A stretch of 64,000 nucleotides of DNA from Rhodosporidiobolus odoratus (lineage: Eukaryota; Basidiomycota; Microbotryomycetes; Sporidiobolales; Sporidiobolaceae): contig JAOANU010000025.1 of the NCBI GenBank assembly GCA_034387635.1, positions 154,001-218,000 of the forward strand, read 5' to 3'. Position 1 is the first letter of the stretch. Every line of letters starts with the position of its first letter. The position numbers and the translations under genes are program-made. Shown here piece after piece: positions 9,993 through 22,032 of the stretch. Below the pieces are notes generated by a model. It was given only the letters and a program-made list of their open reading frames with translations. It was not told where the DNA came from and made no database searches.

Positions 9993-12322
9993 TCACTCCA
10001 CCCACTTCACACTCCCCATCCCCTCCCTACCCCTAAACCTCGCTTCGAAATGATATGCCGACCCTTCCGGTACATTCTCGTTATTGCCCGGCCCGAAGGC
10101 TGAAGGACTAGCGGACATGCGTTCTCGGACGGAGAAATGGAGGGAGGGCGAACGCGGGAGGATACGACCGCGGCCGAAGTTGGCGCTGCAATGAGTCCAC
10201 GGGACCGTAAGCTCTCTCCCCTTCTGCGAAGAAAAGCGGGAGGAAATTCCCCCAAACGGGGAGGGGGAAAAGAACGCACAGAAGACTCCACCTCCTACTA
10301 TTCCCTTCCGCGTCCCACGTCACCTTGGGTGTCGGACTGATCTCCAAAGCCCACCAACCGAGCGTAACAGCCCTTTGCCTAAACCTATGCCACCACTCTT
10401 TCCACCTCGCCTTGAATCCCATTTTTTCCCTCACCTCCTTTGGCCTCTTCTCGATCGCGAACGAGACGTGGTTCGCTCGAGGAGCGAGAGCGTCGGCTGT
10501 TGAGAGAGGAGAAGGCATCGAGGCGATGAAGACACAAGCGGCGACTTGCTCATTCACATCTGGAATGACGGATTTAACCGTATGAAGGTAAGTTTTCAAC
10601 GCCGGATCGCCTTTGTCGCCTTTATCGAGAGCCCGCCTCGCTTCTGCCCAGAAGGGTGAGAAGAGAGGGGAGGACGCCACAGCTGCACTGTCGAGTTCGA
10701 GACCTTTTTCGAGCGCTTCTCGGAGCATCCAACGGAGAGGGAGATGCGAGAGGGAAGGAGCGATGTCGCCGTCGTAAGGGAATTCGCCGCCTCCGACATT
10801 GGAGTGTGCGCCTGAGAACCATACCTCTCGTATGTCGGTGCATGAGGTCGGGTCGAGCGGCGCGGGAGTTGAAGGAGAGGAAGAAGTGGAAGAAGTAGCG
10901 CTTTCGGGGATCCAGACCTGTTCGGCGTAGCGGGCACGGCATTCATCCTGTCATAAGGGGCTCTGTTCAGTGACAGTGCACAACGCAGAACCCTCAGAAA
11001 AGCTCACAAGAGAAAGTGCCTGCCGGAAGTTCTTGATAAAAGTGCTTCCGCCGGCGAACGGGAGCGTGCGAGGCCAGAGTGCGCCGACGGAGCTCACAGT
11101 GTCCTACACGTCATTCACGGTCAGGTAGATCTTAGGACATCTAAGTGAGAGTTGAACGCACGAAGACTCCCACGAAATGCACTCTCACTTCCCTCGAGAA
11201 GGTCCGCTTGAACCCTGCCGCGAGCGTCTCGGTCGGCGTGAGCTGCGCGCTGGTCTTCTTGAAGATTGAATAGGCGAGTGGAACTGACTCTGCCCGGTAA
11301 CACGAGGCGCAGTACGTTCAGAGAAGGTATCGACAGGAACTGAACAAACCACAGGCAAGGTAGAAAGGAGAGGAAGTGAAGCGTACCTTCGTTACCAGCG
11401 GGGAGGAGGCCGACTTGCTGTAGCATTCCAGCGAGGGCGCGAGCAGTGAACTGCAAGTGACGAGGGGGAAACAGGTACATGGGTGCGCGGCAGGAAGAAG
11501 TAGGCAGCTCGGCGATCGAAGGGAGAAAGGGGGACGTACGGCACCTCTACTAAAGCCAAACAGGAAGATCTGTGTAGAGCGTCAGTATCGCTAGCGTAGA
11601 CGTACGAGACCGACCAGCTCACCTGGTCGCCCGGCATGTAATCTGCGAAGGGGAGTCGCACGAAGAAAGGAAGAAAACGCATTGGCGTCAGTTAGACCTT
11701 TCCAGTACACTCGAAAACGGAAGGACGTACGATTCATCAAGAACTGATACCCCTTGTTGATGTGATCCGCCAGACTCCACGCTATAGCCGCGTCGATGAC
11801 CATCCCGATATTCTGCAGCATCTTGGAGGGCATGAACGGGCTTTCGTGGGTTGAGATGGTTGTGCCGATGCCGGTCTACTTACAAAGGTACATCGTCAGC
11901 CTTTCCAAAGAACGGGAGAAGGGAAAGGACGAACCTGGTAGTACAGCAACTGCTTCGACGGATCCTCGCTCGACAAGGAAAAGAGTGTGACAATGTTAGT
12001 GAGATGTCTGCCGAACGCATTTCCAGTTCCATCCTGAAACCTCTCAGGAACGTCAGCCTGACCTTGCAAGGAATCAAGCGCGAGAGCAGCCACCGAGACT
12101 CACGAAGAAGAGGACCAACTTTCTTTTCGAGATTTCCTTACTTCCCGGTTCACAGCGGAGGTAGCTCGGTAGAGGGTTCATAGGTGGAGGCGGGAAGACC
12201 CTCTGGGGTGGACTCGTCACCAATGGTGGGGGAGAATTGGCAGGGGTTGCGGTATGAGGTGGAGGTGGGGGAGCTTGGCGGAGGGGACGCGCGGGTGTGG
12301 TGATGGGAGAGCTGGATGACAT
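9993..12322 (-). CDS. DUF2235 (T6SS phospholipase Tle1-like) alpha/beta-hydrolase
   Basis: This is a predicted serine hydrolase of the DUF2235 family, whose fungal members have no established substrate. ATG 12322 opens a Pro-rich N-terminus (MSSSSSPITTPARPLRQAPP). KRKLVLFFDGTGNAFG, the family's first signature, then spans an intron. The nucleophile elbow IFLFGFSRGA lies near 11540-11572, with Ser inside G-F-S-R-G. The second signature VWFSGAHSNVGGGE supplies the likely Asp/His region (near 10790). The C-terminus is recovered only by splicing out an intron at about 10210-10270, which gives HCSANFGRGRILP and LHFSVRERM, ending at 9993. Estimated length is about 590 residues. There is no signal peptide or membrane segment. 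The family is firm; the phospholipase link is by analogy to bacterial Tle1. Confidence 0.85.
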
Positions 12323-12665
12323 GGTATAGGTGAGCTTGCACCGCTGTGGAGCAAGGTTTGAACGTGTTGACGACCAGAAAGAAGAGAAGAACAAGGTCAG
12401 GCAGCTGATCAAACTTTCGAAACTCCGGATAAATGCCTCGATAGTCAGCTGCGTCAGATGGCTGTCTGAAGCGTATGTACGACTTGTTGAAGCAGAAGGA
12501 AGAGTTCACAAGGGTCAAAGCGGCCTGATTCGTCGTGACGAGTTTCTTCCTTTTCTCGCTTCTGCTGTATCTGCCACAGCCGGTGTGAGCAAGACGACAT
12601 CGCAACATCTTCGCCTTGAAACAATACTCGTACGCTACACAAACCTTCACCTCTCAGCCTCGCAG
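12323..12665. other. Intergenic, DUF2235 promoter / NIPA 3' flank
   Basis: This 343-bp stretch lies between two minus-strand genes. Open frames exist on both strands but show no family motif and no coding-like pattern. It should hold the DUF2235 promoter and the end of the NIPA transcript. Confidence 0.4.
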
Positions 12666-14844
12666 CTACTCAACCCTCCTCGCGCCCGTTGCCTCCTCAA
12701 ACTCCCCCCAATCCTCCTCCTCACCTCTAGCTCCTCCCACACTACCCTTACTCCCTCTCCTACTCCTCACGCTCCCTCCAGTAGTGAGGGAAGGTGACTC
12801 ATACCCCAAGCGATCCACCTCATCCAACTCCATCTCGTCCGCACCCTTCTGAGAAGCCCCTCCAGAAGCGAGAACTGAATCCCCAGCGATGGAATTGAGG
12901 TCATCCTGTCGGTGTCGCTGCTGGAATTGACCTTTTGGTGGGTCAGAGGACGATGAGGAAGTGGGTTGGACGGGAGAACGAGAAGGTCGAACTGTAGGAA
13001 GACCGCCAAAGAGTTTTCCGAGCCAGCCTTGTCCCCGTTTACGCTCTTCGGCTTCGACGGAGATAGCTGCTGATAACGCTGATGCTGATGGTGCAGTGGC
13101 AGTCTCTGCCTCAGTAGCCGTTCGAGCGAAAGAAGGTTTGACGGCCGAGTCGAGCTCATACCGGTCATCAAAGGGGTTCTGACCCGGTGCTACCGAGCCA
13201 GTCGAGTTGGATCGACCAGGACGGGTCTTGGGTGGTTTCGGTGAAGGCTTCGAGGACAGGAGGATGACGCCGAAGATGAGAATGGCAATGGAGAGCCAGA
13301 TGAGGACGAAAGCCCAGGTGGCATAGGTCTTAGTTTGGTCGAGGTAGACGAGGGAATTGATGAAACCGGAGGTGGTGTAGGTGGCGAAGAAACAGGGGAC
13401 GCAGAAAGTCGAGTCGTAGCATTTGAGCGAGGCGTTGAGGCAGTCTGCAAGTCGGGGCCTCGGGATCAGTCTCGCAACGATGACCCTCAGAAGGGTGAAA
13501 CCAATGACATACAGACTTGTGCGACGGCGCAGACAACGAGCAAGATGATGATGAGCCAAGTAAGCGGAGAGGCGAACTGGTTGCCCTCGCTCGCGTCAGA
13601 CTTGGTGATGGCGGCGGTAACGAGCTGCGGAATTGGAGGACGTCAGACAGCGCTGCGACCTGGTCGACGAAGGACCGAGAGATTGACCGAGAAACGAGAC
13701 TGCGCACCTTGACGGCACTCTTTGCCAAAACCAATGTCTGCCCGCTCAACAGTCCACCGGTAATACTCCACATCAACCCCGCCAACTTCCTAACACTCGT
13801 CTCAGGCCTACTCTGACTCCACCTTTCCACCATGCCCTTCACACTCTCCCGAACCTTCCCCTGCTTCCTGTGCCAAGAATCCCTCGCGCTCTTGACCTTG
13901 CCCACAAACCCTTCCCCAGCGTAAGGATCCGTGTTCCTCCGCCCTCCACCACCAGAAACCATGGCATCCAATCCACTCCCATCTCGATCCGCGTCACCCC
14001 TTTCATCCGTGATCCTCGAAAAACAGACGTCTCCCGTGATCCTCGCGAGCCACCAAAACACAACCGTCGCAAACTCGAGACAAACAATGTAGGCGATCCA
14101 ATCCTTTCGGCCCCAAATCTGTTTGAGCAACGACAGGGAGAGGTTGTTCTCATCGAACGAGGGCGTGGTCGAGTTGTGTTGGTTTCCAAAGACGACGACG
14201 CCGACAACGCCGACAACGATGGTGATGGTTCCGACGATGTCAAGGCGGGTTATCGGGGTTCCGACGAGCCAGAAGGCGAAGAGGAAGTTGAAGACGAGGG
14301 AGGTGGAACCGAGAGGGGCAACGTATTGGGCTGGCAGGTAGTTAAGCGCGAGGGTTGAGCCGAGGACTTGCGAGGCTATGTAGAGTACCAGTCCCTGCAC
14401 AGAAAAAGGCAATGAGACGGCGCGCTAGCAAGGCGGACGAACGGAAACCGGGGAAGCAGGAGTCGAGGGAGAAAAAGCGACGTACCAGTATCCAATACGG
14501 TCGCAAGAAGTCGGGTCTTCTCTGGCTGACGGGGATCTGTTCCTGGCGAGTGAAGTCGAGTTTGGTGATGTTGAGGCCGAGAGCATTGGCAAGAGAAGCG
14601 GCGAGGGTAATAAGGAGACCGATGATGAAGTCGACAGCACTGCCAAAACGAGGACAAGGTCAGTCCGACGCGCCTGACAGCTGTGCATGGCCTCGAGAAT
14701 GCTGCCAGTGTCAAGACGTCGGCAAGGCCGTGCATCCGCTGCCACTCTTGCGAGGGGACTCGGCTGGCTCCTTTGGAAAGCCTCCCTGGTCGGCTTGACT
14801 CCTCTGAAGCATGAGTCAGACGTACGTATGTGACCCAGATCCAT
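12666..14844 (-). CDS. NIPA-type (DUF803) magnesium transporter
   Basis: Probably a Mg2+ transporter of the drug/metabolite transporter superfamily. ATG 14844 begins a seven-codon exon (MDLGHIR). A long intron follows, then AVDFIIGLLITLAASLANAL. The next exon holds the conserved core GLVLYIASQVLGSTLALNYL, PAQYVAPLGSTSLVFNFLFA and RLDIVGTITIVVGVVGVVVF. Later membrane segments include LTWLIIILLVVCAVAQ and ATWAFVLIWLSIAILIFGVI. The family normally has nine membrane helices, and I count at least seven clearly. A Ser/Arg-rich loop of about 80 residues is inserted after the fourth or fifth helix. The cytosolic tail, beyond residue 400 or so, is long, acidic and Ser-rich and ends EEATGARRVE. Both the insert and the tail are lineage-style additions. 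Confidence 0.85.
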
Positions 14845-15208
14845 TGTATAGATCTGTCTCGTTCTGCATGCTGTCGGCTTAACCTGTACGTCGAGGTGGA
14901 AGATGATGAGGTTCAGGTTGAGGCGGTGCCGAGGTCGGTATCGCAATTGGGATCTGCGGGAGGATGGTGGCAGATGCGAATCTCCCGAGTAGTCTTGACG
15001 ATATTTGTACGGTCGAGCAAAGGTGATAGCAAAGGTTGAGCGTAGTCTGGAGCGGAGGTGAAGCGGCGACGTCGACGGAGAAAGTCGTTCATCAACAAAC
15101 ACTGTTTTACAGGCTATAGACGTCTGCATTCGACAGTCGAGCACTCCAGCTCCATAGTCTTGAACGTCCGCACGCGTTCCATCCAGCCGCCATCGGGCCT
15201 TCCTTCTC
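14845..15208. other. Divergent intergenic region
   Basis: This 364-bp stretch lies between the NIPA start (-) and the first ATG I use for the next gene (+). It must hold both promoters. An open frame from about 15058 runs toward the downstream gene, so a 5' exon of that gene may lie here. I see no recognisable site. Confidence 0.35.
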
Positions 15209-16527
15209 ATGACTCGCCTTCTCCTCCTCGCTGTTCAAGTCAAACGCCGACGCTCCGAATCTCCTTCACCTCAGCTTCAGCCTCCCTCGCACCTAGTCTC
15301 AAGAGCTAACCAATCCTCCATTGCCCTCCTCTCTCCTTCTCCCGATATTCCAGCAGATCTCTTTGCAAGGCTCCTCACCTCCCTTGGCGAGGCGCACGGT
15401 CTAGCGGTCAACCAGGAAAATAAAGCTGACCAGGACCGCGAGCAGAAACGCGTCAAGCGGGAAGAGACAGTCGAGGGAAAACAGGTTGAGAAAAGGGATA
15501 TGGAGGTGCAGACCGACGGGGAGGAGAAGGAGGAGAGGGAGGAAAAGGAGGAGAGGAAACCACCACTACCGCCTATACCGAGATGAGGCCGGGCAAGTAT
15601 GCAAGGTGGGCTGACAGAGCTGGAGAGGATTATCTTGAAGGATGTCGACGCGGCTTTGCCTTTGCTTGACAAGCTGGTCCGTCGTCTTCCCTGGTGTCTC
15701 CGCGATTGCGCCGCCAGGCTCACCGTGTCCGTATTGCAGGGTGTCCCTATGCGCACAATAAAGCAGGCAAATGGGAGGGTTGAGCTGACTGTCTGGGAGT
15801 GCGCCTTACCCATGCCATCGGAGTCAACTTGGGCTGGCGCGCTGCTCAAACCCAGAGTCAATTTCGGCGAGCGTGAGTGTCTCCGTGTCTCTGTACGCCC
15901 GGGTCCAGTCTCTCAGTGGTTTGACCCTTCAGACCCTTTAGAATACCCTCAAACGCCGCCAAAGTTAAGAACCGACGCGGGCTTTTTTCAACCGCAAGTC
16001 TCCCCGTCCGGTACCGTCGGACACGACAAGGGTGGGCCGCGCTATCACTTCAAGCTGCTCAAATAAAATTGGGGCGATAGCTTGTTGCCAGCGCTGCGTC
16101 GATGTGGCTTGGGCCAGAACCAAGGGGGAGAACATCCTGCAATCGACCTATTCCCTTCGACTTTGCGCTTGCTCATGCTGCTGGAAATCTTGCGTGAACC
16201 CCTGGCGACTGAGAATCTCGAGCAACCTACACAGCTCGAGGCGTTTCAAATGGCTGAGTCAGTCTGTTTCTCTCGTCTTGTCCCCCTCGGGCCCCTTTTC
16301 TTCCACAGGCTCTTCGCTGACTCGTCTACTTGCCTGCAGAAGGAACCCCGAAGGATGCAAGTGCGTTCCAAGCCAACTCAGGGATCACTGGAGACATTGC
16401 TGAGCCTTTTCACGTCCCTGCCCTAGACCACCTCCCGTCACCGACCGACATGGAAGACCTCATTCAAGCGCAACGGAGGGCAGAGTGGCGCGTAGCAACT
16501 GGTCCGGACCCGAGTCTGGAGGGTTGA
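15209..16527 (+). CDS. Hypothetical protein, unrecognised; gene model uncertain, one in-frame TGA
   Basis: I do not recognise a family. ATG 15209 opens a frame rich in Ser/Pro, then Glu/Lys (PPSHLVSRANQSSIALLSPS, DIPADLFARLLTSLGEAHGL), ending PPLPPIPR before TGA at 15584-15586. The same frame reopens at once, with ATG 15599 (MQGGLTELERIILKDVDAAL), and runs to 16066 through ELTVWECALPMPSESTWAGA and WFDPSDPLEYPQTPPK. A donor at about 16030 and acceptor at about 16101 would instead join LRRCGLGQNQGGEHPAIDLF and RLLMLLEILREPLATENLEQ, ending at 16426 or 16527 depending on the last acceptor. The two halves may be one gene or two. Codon use and composition look coding. It is divergent from NIPA. Confidence 0.4.
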
Positions 16528-16792
16528 GTATGTCATCCTCGAGGGGATATTTATTCCGGAGAAGTGAAAACCAAGAAAAAGTCGGCATGAGACGCTCGCG
16601 CGCGCGTCGCTCATGCAAGAGGATCAACTGTAGACTGTTGACCCTGCCCGAGTATGGCAAGTTTAGAATATACATATGTCGCGGACCCGACTTCTTGGCT
16701 CCTCCTCTGGCTTTCCCCTTCTCACGCGTCTCTCTTTCCTCACTCCAGTCCTTCCTTGAGACCTTTTAAAGTCCGCATCGAGCTATCACACC

Positions 16793-18190
16793 ATGCTCGG
16801 CCTCTCTACCCTCGCTCTCGCCCTCGCCGCCAGCGCGTCCACCTCGCTCGCCCAATCCATCCCCGCTACCGCCTCAGCTGAACAACTCGCTCTAGTCGAC
16901 GCTCAGTACAAGAACAGCGGTCTCAACGACGGCGGGTACGTCCACCAGCTATCTCTTCATGGTCCGTACGCGATGGGCAAGTGCTAACTCCGGACCCACT
17001 TGTTTGGCTCAACTCCTCTCTTCAATTCGTGACTGCTCAACTAGTAACGCTGGCTTTGGCACCGAACTCAAGTCTGCTGCCATCCTCTCGGTTCAGTACG
17101 GCTTTGGCATCGTCGAGTGCGTGTTTTTCCCATGCCTTCGCGTCCAAGATGCACGCTCACCCCGTCGTCCTCCCGAAATTCGCTTCTCCCTTGTTCTGAC
17201 GCGTCAACGTCCCTTCTCAAAGGAACGGCCAAGCCTACTCCGTCGATCAGGTCTCGGACGCCCCCGATGTTTATGTCACCCCTGCCTCCGACACGGCCGC
17301 TTGGTTCAACTCGTCGACTGCCTACACCCTCGTCCTGGCCGATGCTTCCTCCCTCGGCGACCCTGACTCGCGCGGTACGCTACTTTGTCCCACTTGTTTC
17401 GAGCCAGGCGGATCAAACAAGACCCACAAACGAAGCGAGCGATCAAGTCGAAAAAGAGCGTACTAGCTGACTCTTCTCTGCTGATAGGAAACTACCGCCA
17501 CTTCTTGGCCAACGGCCTGACCGGTGCCGCCGCCTCCGGTTCCAACCTGACCTTCGAGCCTGAGAACGGCCAGGCCATCACCAACTACGCCGCCCCCGGC
17601 CCCATCGAGGGCACTGGGTGAGTCATGCTTCCTCTCCACGCCTTTAGAACCAACGCTGACAGGCCCCTTGGCTTCCTGCAGCCCTCACCGCTACGCCTTC
17701 CTCCTCTTCACTCAGCCGGAAGACTTTTCCGCCCCGGCCAACCTCTCTTCGCCCGGCGTCTCCCCCGCGCCTTGGTACGTCTCGTCGTATGTCCAGGAAA
17801 CTGGTATCCAGCTCGTTGCCGCGAGCTTCTTCACCGTTGAGCAGGGAACCGCTACTGGTGCGTTTCGCGAACTGTTTCTTCATCTTCTTCTGCTCTTCCT
17901 CCCTGCGCGCCGTGCGCAGCATCGCCGTTTGATTGCTTGCCCGCAGTAACATGACTGGTCGCTGATCATCCCGTGCTGCTACAGGCTCCGTCGCCTCCAC
18001 TGAAGCCGTCAACACCGCCACCCTCACCGCTACCTCCTCGGGTTCCTCGTCTTCCTCCTCGGGATCCGCCTCCTCCGGTGCTCCGTCTGCCTCAGCCACG
18101 GGTGACAACTCCAACTCGTCCCCTAAGAACCTCGTCGCCTCTGTCGCGGCTGGAGTCGTTGGACTCGGTGCCGCGTTGATGATGGTTTAA
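16793..18190 (+). CDS. Secreted PEBP-family protein, probable GPI anchor
   Basis: Phosphatidylethanolamine-binding-protein fold, extracellular. ATG 16793 gives a signal peptide (MLGLSTLALALAASASTSLA, cut before QS). Ordered exons then read SNAGFGTELKSAAILSVQYG, YSVDQVSDAPDVYVTP, YTLVLADASSLGDPDSRG (the PEBP ligand-pocket D-P-D region), NYRHFLANGL, and the family motif HRYAFLLFTQPEDF. Several N-x-S/T sites are visible (FNSSTAY, GSNLTF, PANLSS). The C-terminus is Ser/Ala/Gly-rich and ends in a hydrophobic stretch (LVASVAAGVVGLGAALMMV), as expected for GPI attachment in the Ser/Asn/Gly region before it. Most PEBPs are cytosolic, so the secreted, anchored form is notable, although such forms are known in fungi. 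Its ligand and role are unknown. Confidence 0.85.
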
Positions 18191-18968
18191 GGGAGACAGT
18201 CGGCCGATCGCTGGCTTGCTTGCTTAGCTTGTGAAGGGGTGGGGGACGAAGGGGCCGATGACGGTAGTGGTGGGTTGTTCACAGACACTCTTTTCGTTTC
18301 CTTGGCTTAGCTTAGTCATTCATAACACGCTTTTCTGCATTTCTTTTTTCTTTCTTCGCTCGTTCTCTCCACATGCTCACCATGGGCCTTCGCAGATCGT
18401 CCTTGCTGCGGGAGTCACTGAACTGGCGTGGTCAAGTGCGGCTGGGCAAGGATACGTGAAAGCAAAGCGTAGGAAAAACGAGGAAAAGCGGATTGAGAAG
18501 GTCGAAGCGAACATGATTTGGGACGTGCTTCAGGCGGCGCAACGCTTGCGTCCGAAAGCTGATTCTGTACGAAATCTTTGGCTCGTTGTGTTTCCGCCCG
18601 CCCCTGGAAAGAAGAAAGCACCTCGTACGGAGGGAACACCACCGCAATGAACCGACACTGCTTCCTCCCCTTCTCCCCGAGCCTCAGCTGCTCAGCTGCT
18701 ATACGCCAGCTATACCCGGTCAGAGTCGCCGACTTCGGACGTAGTGGGTCTGAGCGGTCGGCGAAGACTAGGATGCCCCGTCCTCTTGTCACTCCTGCTT
18801 TCAAGTCGACGGCTTGATTTACCTCGAAGAACACTGCAGAAACGTCCGGCGCTGCTGTCCTCGGTGACCCTCACCCGCGTCGCATGCTGCGTCACGTCTA
18901 CTATACCTGTGCCCGGACAGAAGCGTTCGAGAAAGGACAAGTTGCACTACCCCCGGTTGCGGTCTCAA
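18191..18968. other. Convergent intergenic region, no gene seen
   Basis: This 778-bp stretch lies between the stops of PEBP (+) and the CCZ1-like gene (-). T-rich runs near 18330-18365 could serve 3' ends of the plus-strand transcript. Open frames on both strands (for example 18231-18650 and 18415-18834) lack family motifs and overlap each other, so I do not call a gene. Confidence 0.4.
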
Positions 18969-21726
18969 TTATCCATAGTAAGCCCTGCCCATCCTCCTCA
19001 ACTCCTCCGCCGCATCAAGCAAGCTCGCCTCCTTCCCTTTACTCGTCCGAGCGGGCAAAACAGCAAACACATCCATTGGCGAGGCAGCGGTCGTCGTGAG
19101 ACTCGAGTAAGAAGTCCGAAAAGGCGAGGTAGGGTCGAGGGATCGTCGGTGGACAACCCATTGGCTCGTGGATAGACGGGTGAGAGACTCGAGGAGCGGT
19201 GGATCACTGCAAAGGCCCTTGTCAGTACACGGCAGAGAGAGAGAGGTAAGCTGGACACGTACGTGTGCAGCGAGCGGTATGAATCGAGCAGTGCGAGCGA
19301 GGATTCGCTTTCTTCCCCTGCAGCCGAGCCACTCTGAGAAGGTGAGAACGTCGAGACGAGGGCGCCGTGTTTGACGAAATGCCGATGCGGGTAGGACCTG
19401 TACGTGCAGAAGTCAGTGGAAAGACATTTACTCCTGCGAAGAATGACACTTACGGTTGTGGCGGAACCACCACGTCACGCATTGTTTCGACCCCCTCGAG
19501 AAGCCGTTCTGCTCTTACGTCAAGCCGCGACAGGAACTCTTCGAGCTCTGATGGCCCAGTAGTAGGGATATATGCGAGTGCAAGGGTGAGAGGCCCGCGC
19601 TGTCGTAATCAAAAGGTCAATCTAGCTCAACGGGAAAGAAGGGAAGAAAACGGCCCGCACCTCAAATCGCCGTACAGAGAACTCGGTATCCGCATGCTCG
19701 CCAGTGCCGCAGTATAGTGATAGCAAGTTCTGCTCTGCGTCATCCTTGACCTCGTCTCGGACCACTTCCCTCGATGTGTCGGCCATTCCACCTTCTTCAG
19801 GCGGCATCGCCTCAACCTCCACCGCACTCGTCTGGACCATCACAGACTGCGAAGGAGCACCAATCGCCTCGGCAAGCTCTTCGACGTCGACGGCTGGGGC
19901 CAGCTCCACAGCCGGCGTAGTCGGCTCGGAAGTCTCGCCCAAGTCCGACTGCAAGGACTGACTGCCTCCTGCGCCGCCGACCGCGTCAGCGTTCTCGGCA
20001 GGCGATGTAGTAGCGGTCATCGACGGAGGAACCGCATCGCCAATGATCGGCGGTTCTGCCAAAGCCTCCACAGTCGAAGGCGCGGTGACACCTGGCTCTG
20101 CTCGCGCCTCACCTCCTCCCGAAGAACCGGCAGCTCCGGCTCCGAGACCGAAGCTGCTCCAGCTTACTCCTCGTAATGTCCATCCAGTACCCTGCCCTTC
20201 TCCTCCTGGGCTCGAGGGCGTGCCTTTTCCTAGTCGCGCCTGCTCGTCCTGCTTCTCGTGTTCGGCAAGGGCCGATTGCTCCTGCTTCCTCAGAGCTTGG
20301 AAGCCTGACCTCAAGCTCGTGGGCGGACGAGTTCCTGCCTTCCCGGTCCCGCCAGATGAGGTGCCGAGCGGATGAATGGATGGCAGGGATGGCATGGAGG
20401 GCATGGATGGCAACGAAGGTAAGGACACAGAAGGCGGGGTGAAGAGGGAAGACATGCCACCCGTGAGAGTAGATAAGGAGGCCGACCAGCGGTTATTTGC
20501 CTCACTCGACGAGGTGGTGGGAAACGGGGAAAGGGAGCTTGCTGCGAGAGGATGCGACGGTGGAAAGGGCGTGTCTGGCAGGTCAGGGTGCACCGAGAGG
20601 GTCGTTTGCGAGGGTGCGGATGAGGCCAGAAGGCGCACGAGCGCCAGTAGGTCATCGCCGGTGAGAGGAGGCGGTTTTTCACGGTTTGCCTCCGCAGGCG
20701 TCGTGTCGGGTTCGGCTGTCGAAGGCTGAGCGGGACGACGCAAGACGGGAAGCGAAACAATAGAGGAGGAGTGCAGTAAGAAGGGAAGTATTAAGGGGTG
20801 GCTTGTAGCGAACTGGGTCAGGAGCGGCTGAAGCTGAGACGAGGTTTGCGGAGTGAGGAGGGAGCAGCGTGGAACAGCTAAAGTGAGAAAAGTCAGCGCA
20901 AGACACGATGCGACTAAAGAAGGAGGGAAGGGCAGTACCATCGAGGACCCGCTCGATTGGCCGCAGTGTCCCACCCGCGATGTCCCACTTCTCCGCCCAA
21001 CTTCGCCAGAATCCATCAAGCGTTTCTGCCAGTCTCTCCCGACCTGCCCTCTTGAGCATCCCGCTCAAGCTACCATGTCGCAATCGGTACTCTCGATAAC
21101 CTTGCCTGAGGGTTGCGAGGAGAACGTCGTCATCGAGGGTGCCCGGGGCAGAATCTACGGAAGTCGAGTAGGTGCTGGAAGTTGTCGCTGCTGAGGCTGC
21201 TCGAGAGTGTCGAGATGGACGGGGAAGAGCGATAGTCTACACCATAGAAGGGATTGGACGGGTCAAGAAAAGGACGCTGGAAGGTAAACTAGGGAGGAGA
21301 AGGGAGGAAGAACGTACGGCGTGAACATGAAACCCCGGTTCCGGCTCAATCCAAACCATCCTTCGTCGGCTAGAGTGTACGGCCATCTCTCCCGAGTCTC
21401 CCTGACCGCCAAAAGTCCTGTCAAGACGGGGTCCCCCACCTCCTAGTCAGCCTTCGAGCGCCTGTCAAGACCGGAAAGGTGCAGACTGACTTTGTGAACC
21501 CAGCCACGCCCATCACAGTTCCCATAAGTCGACCCTTGCGCTGTTCACTGAGCTGTTCGTCTTCCCCCGGCGCCAGTATCCAGAGTAACTTGGCGGCTTC
21601 GACAGCGGCATCCTCGAGTCGGACGTCACGCTGCGCGGGAGCTAGAAGAGGCTCATCCGAGTAGATAGCAAGGAGAGCGAGCGTCGGCCAGCTTGACAGC
21701 GTTGAAGGTTGTCGTCGACGTTGCAT
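18969..21726 (-). CDS. CCZ1: CCZ1-like vacuolar fusion / Rab7 GEF subunit
   Basis: Ccz1 pairs with Mon1 to activate the Rab7 GTPase Ypt7 on late endosomes and vacuoles. ATG 21726 opens a first longin domain (TLALLAIYSDEPLLAPAQRD, AVEAAKLLWILAPGEDEQ, and KGRLMGTVMGVAGFTK). After an intron come RWPYTLADEGWFGLSRNRGF, DDDVLLATLRQGYREYRLRH and GRERLAETLDGFWRSWAEKW, the usual end of longin 1. The middle is long, Ser/Pro/Glu-rich and low in complexity (about 300 residues, including tandem SMPSMPSLPS-type units near 20370-20410). The third domain resumes with ADTEFSVRRFE, SYPHRHFVKHGALV and MDVFAVLPARTS, ending RRMGRAYYG at 18969. HPS4 is a related alternative. The call rests on motif pattern and is moderately sure. 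Confidence 0.65.
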
Positions 21727-22032
21727 CGAGCGATTGTCATAAGGGGAAGGAGCGCCGACGACAAGTTCAGATCAACCATACTTCCTTCTTTCATTGCTTG
21801 TTGGCACAATACATCTACGTCAGAGGGTCTGCACAGGCACGAAAAGAAGGAAGGAAAAGCGGGAGAAACTGCCAGGCGAAACGACAAACGACGACGACGG
21901 AGGAAGGAGGAAGGCTGGGCCGAAAGAAAGAAGAATAGGATGTTAAGGTACTGCTGAGAATAGAAAAGGGAAAGTGTCTGTGCACGGGGGTAATAAGGGA
22001 GATGGAAAGGGAATGAAGGAGGATTTGGCGCT
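21727..22032. other. Intergenic, CCZ1-like promoter / ARF-GEF 3' flank
   Basis: This 306-bp stretch lies between two minus-strand genes. It is purine-rich on the plus strand (pyrimidine-rich on the sense strand), with CGACGACGACGG near 21890. No gene or clear site is seen. Confidence 0.4.
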
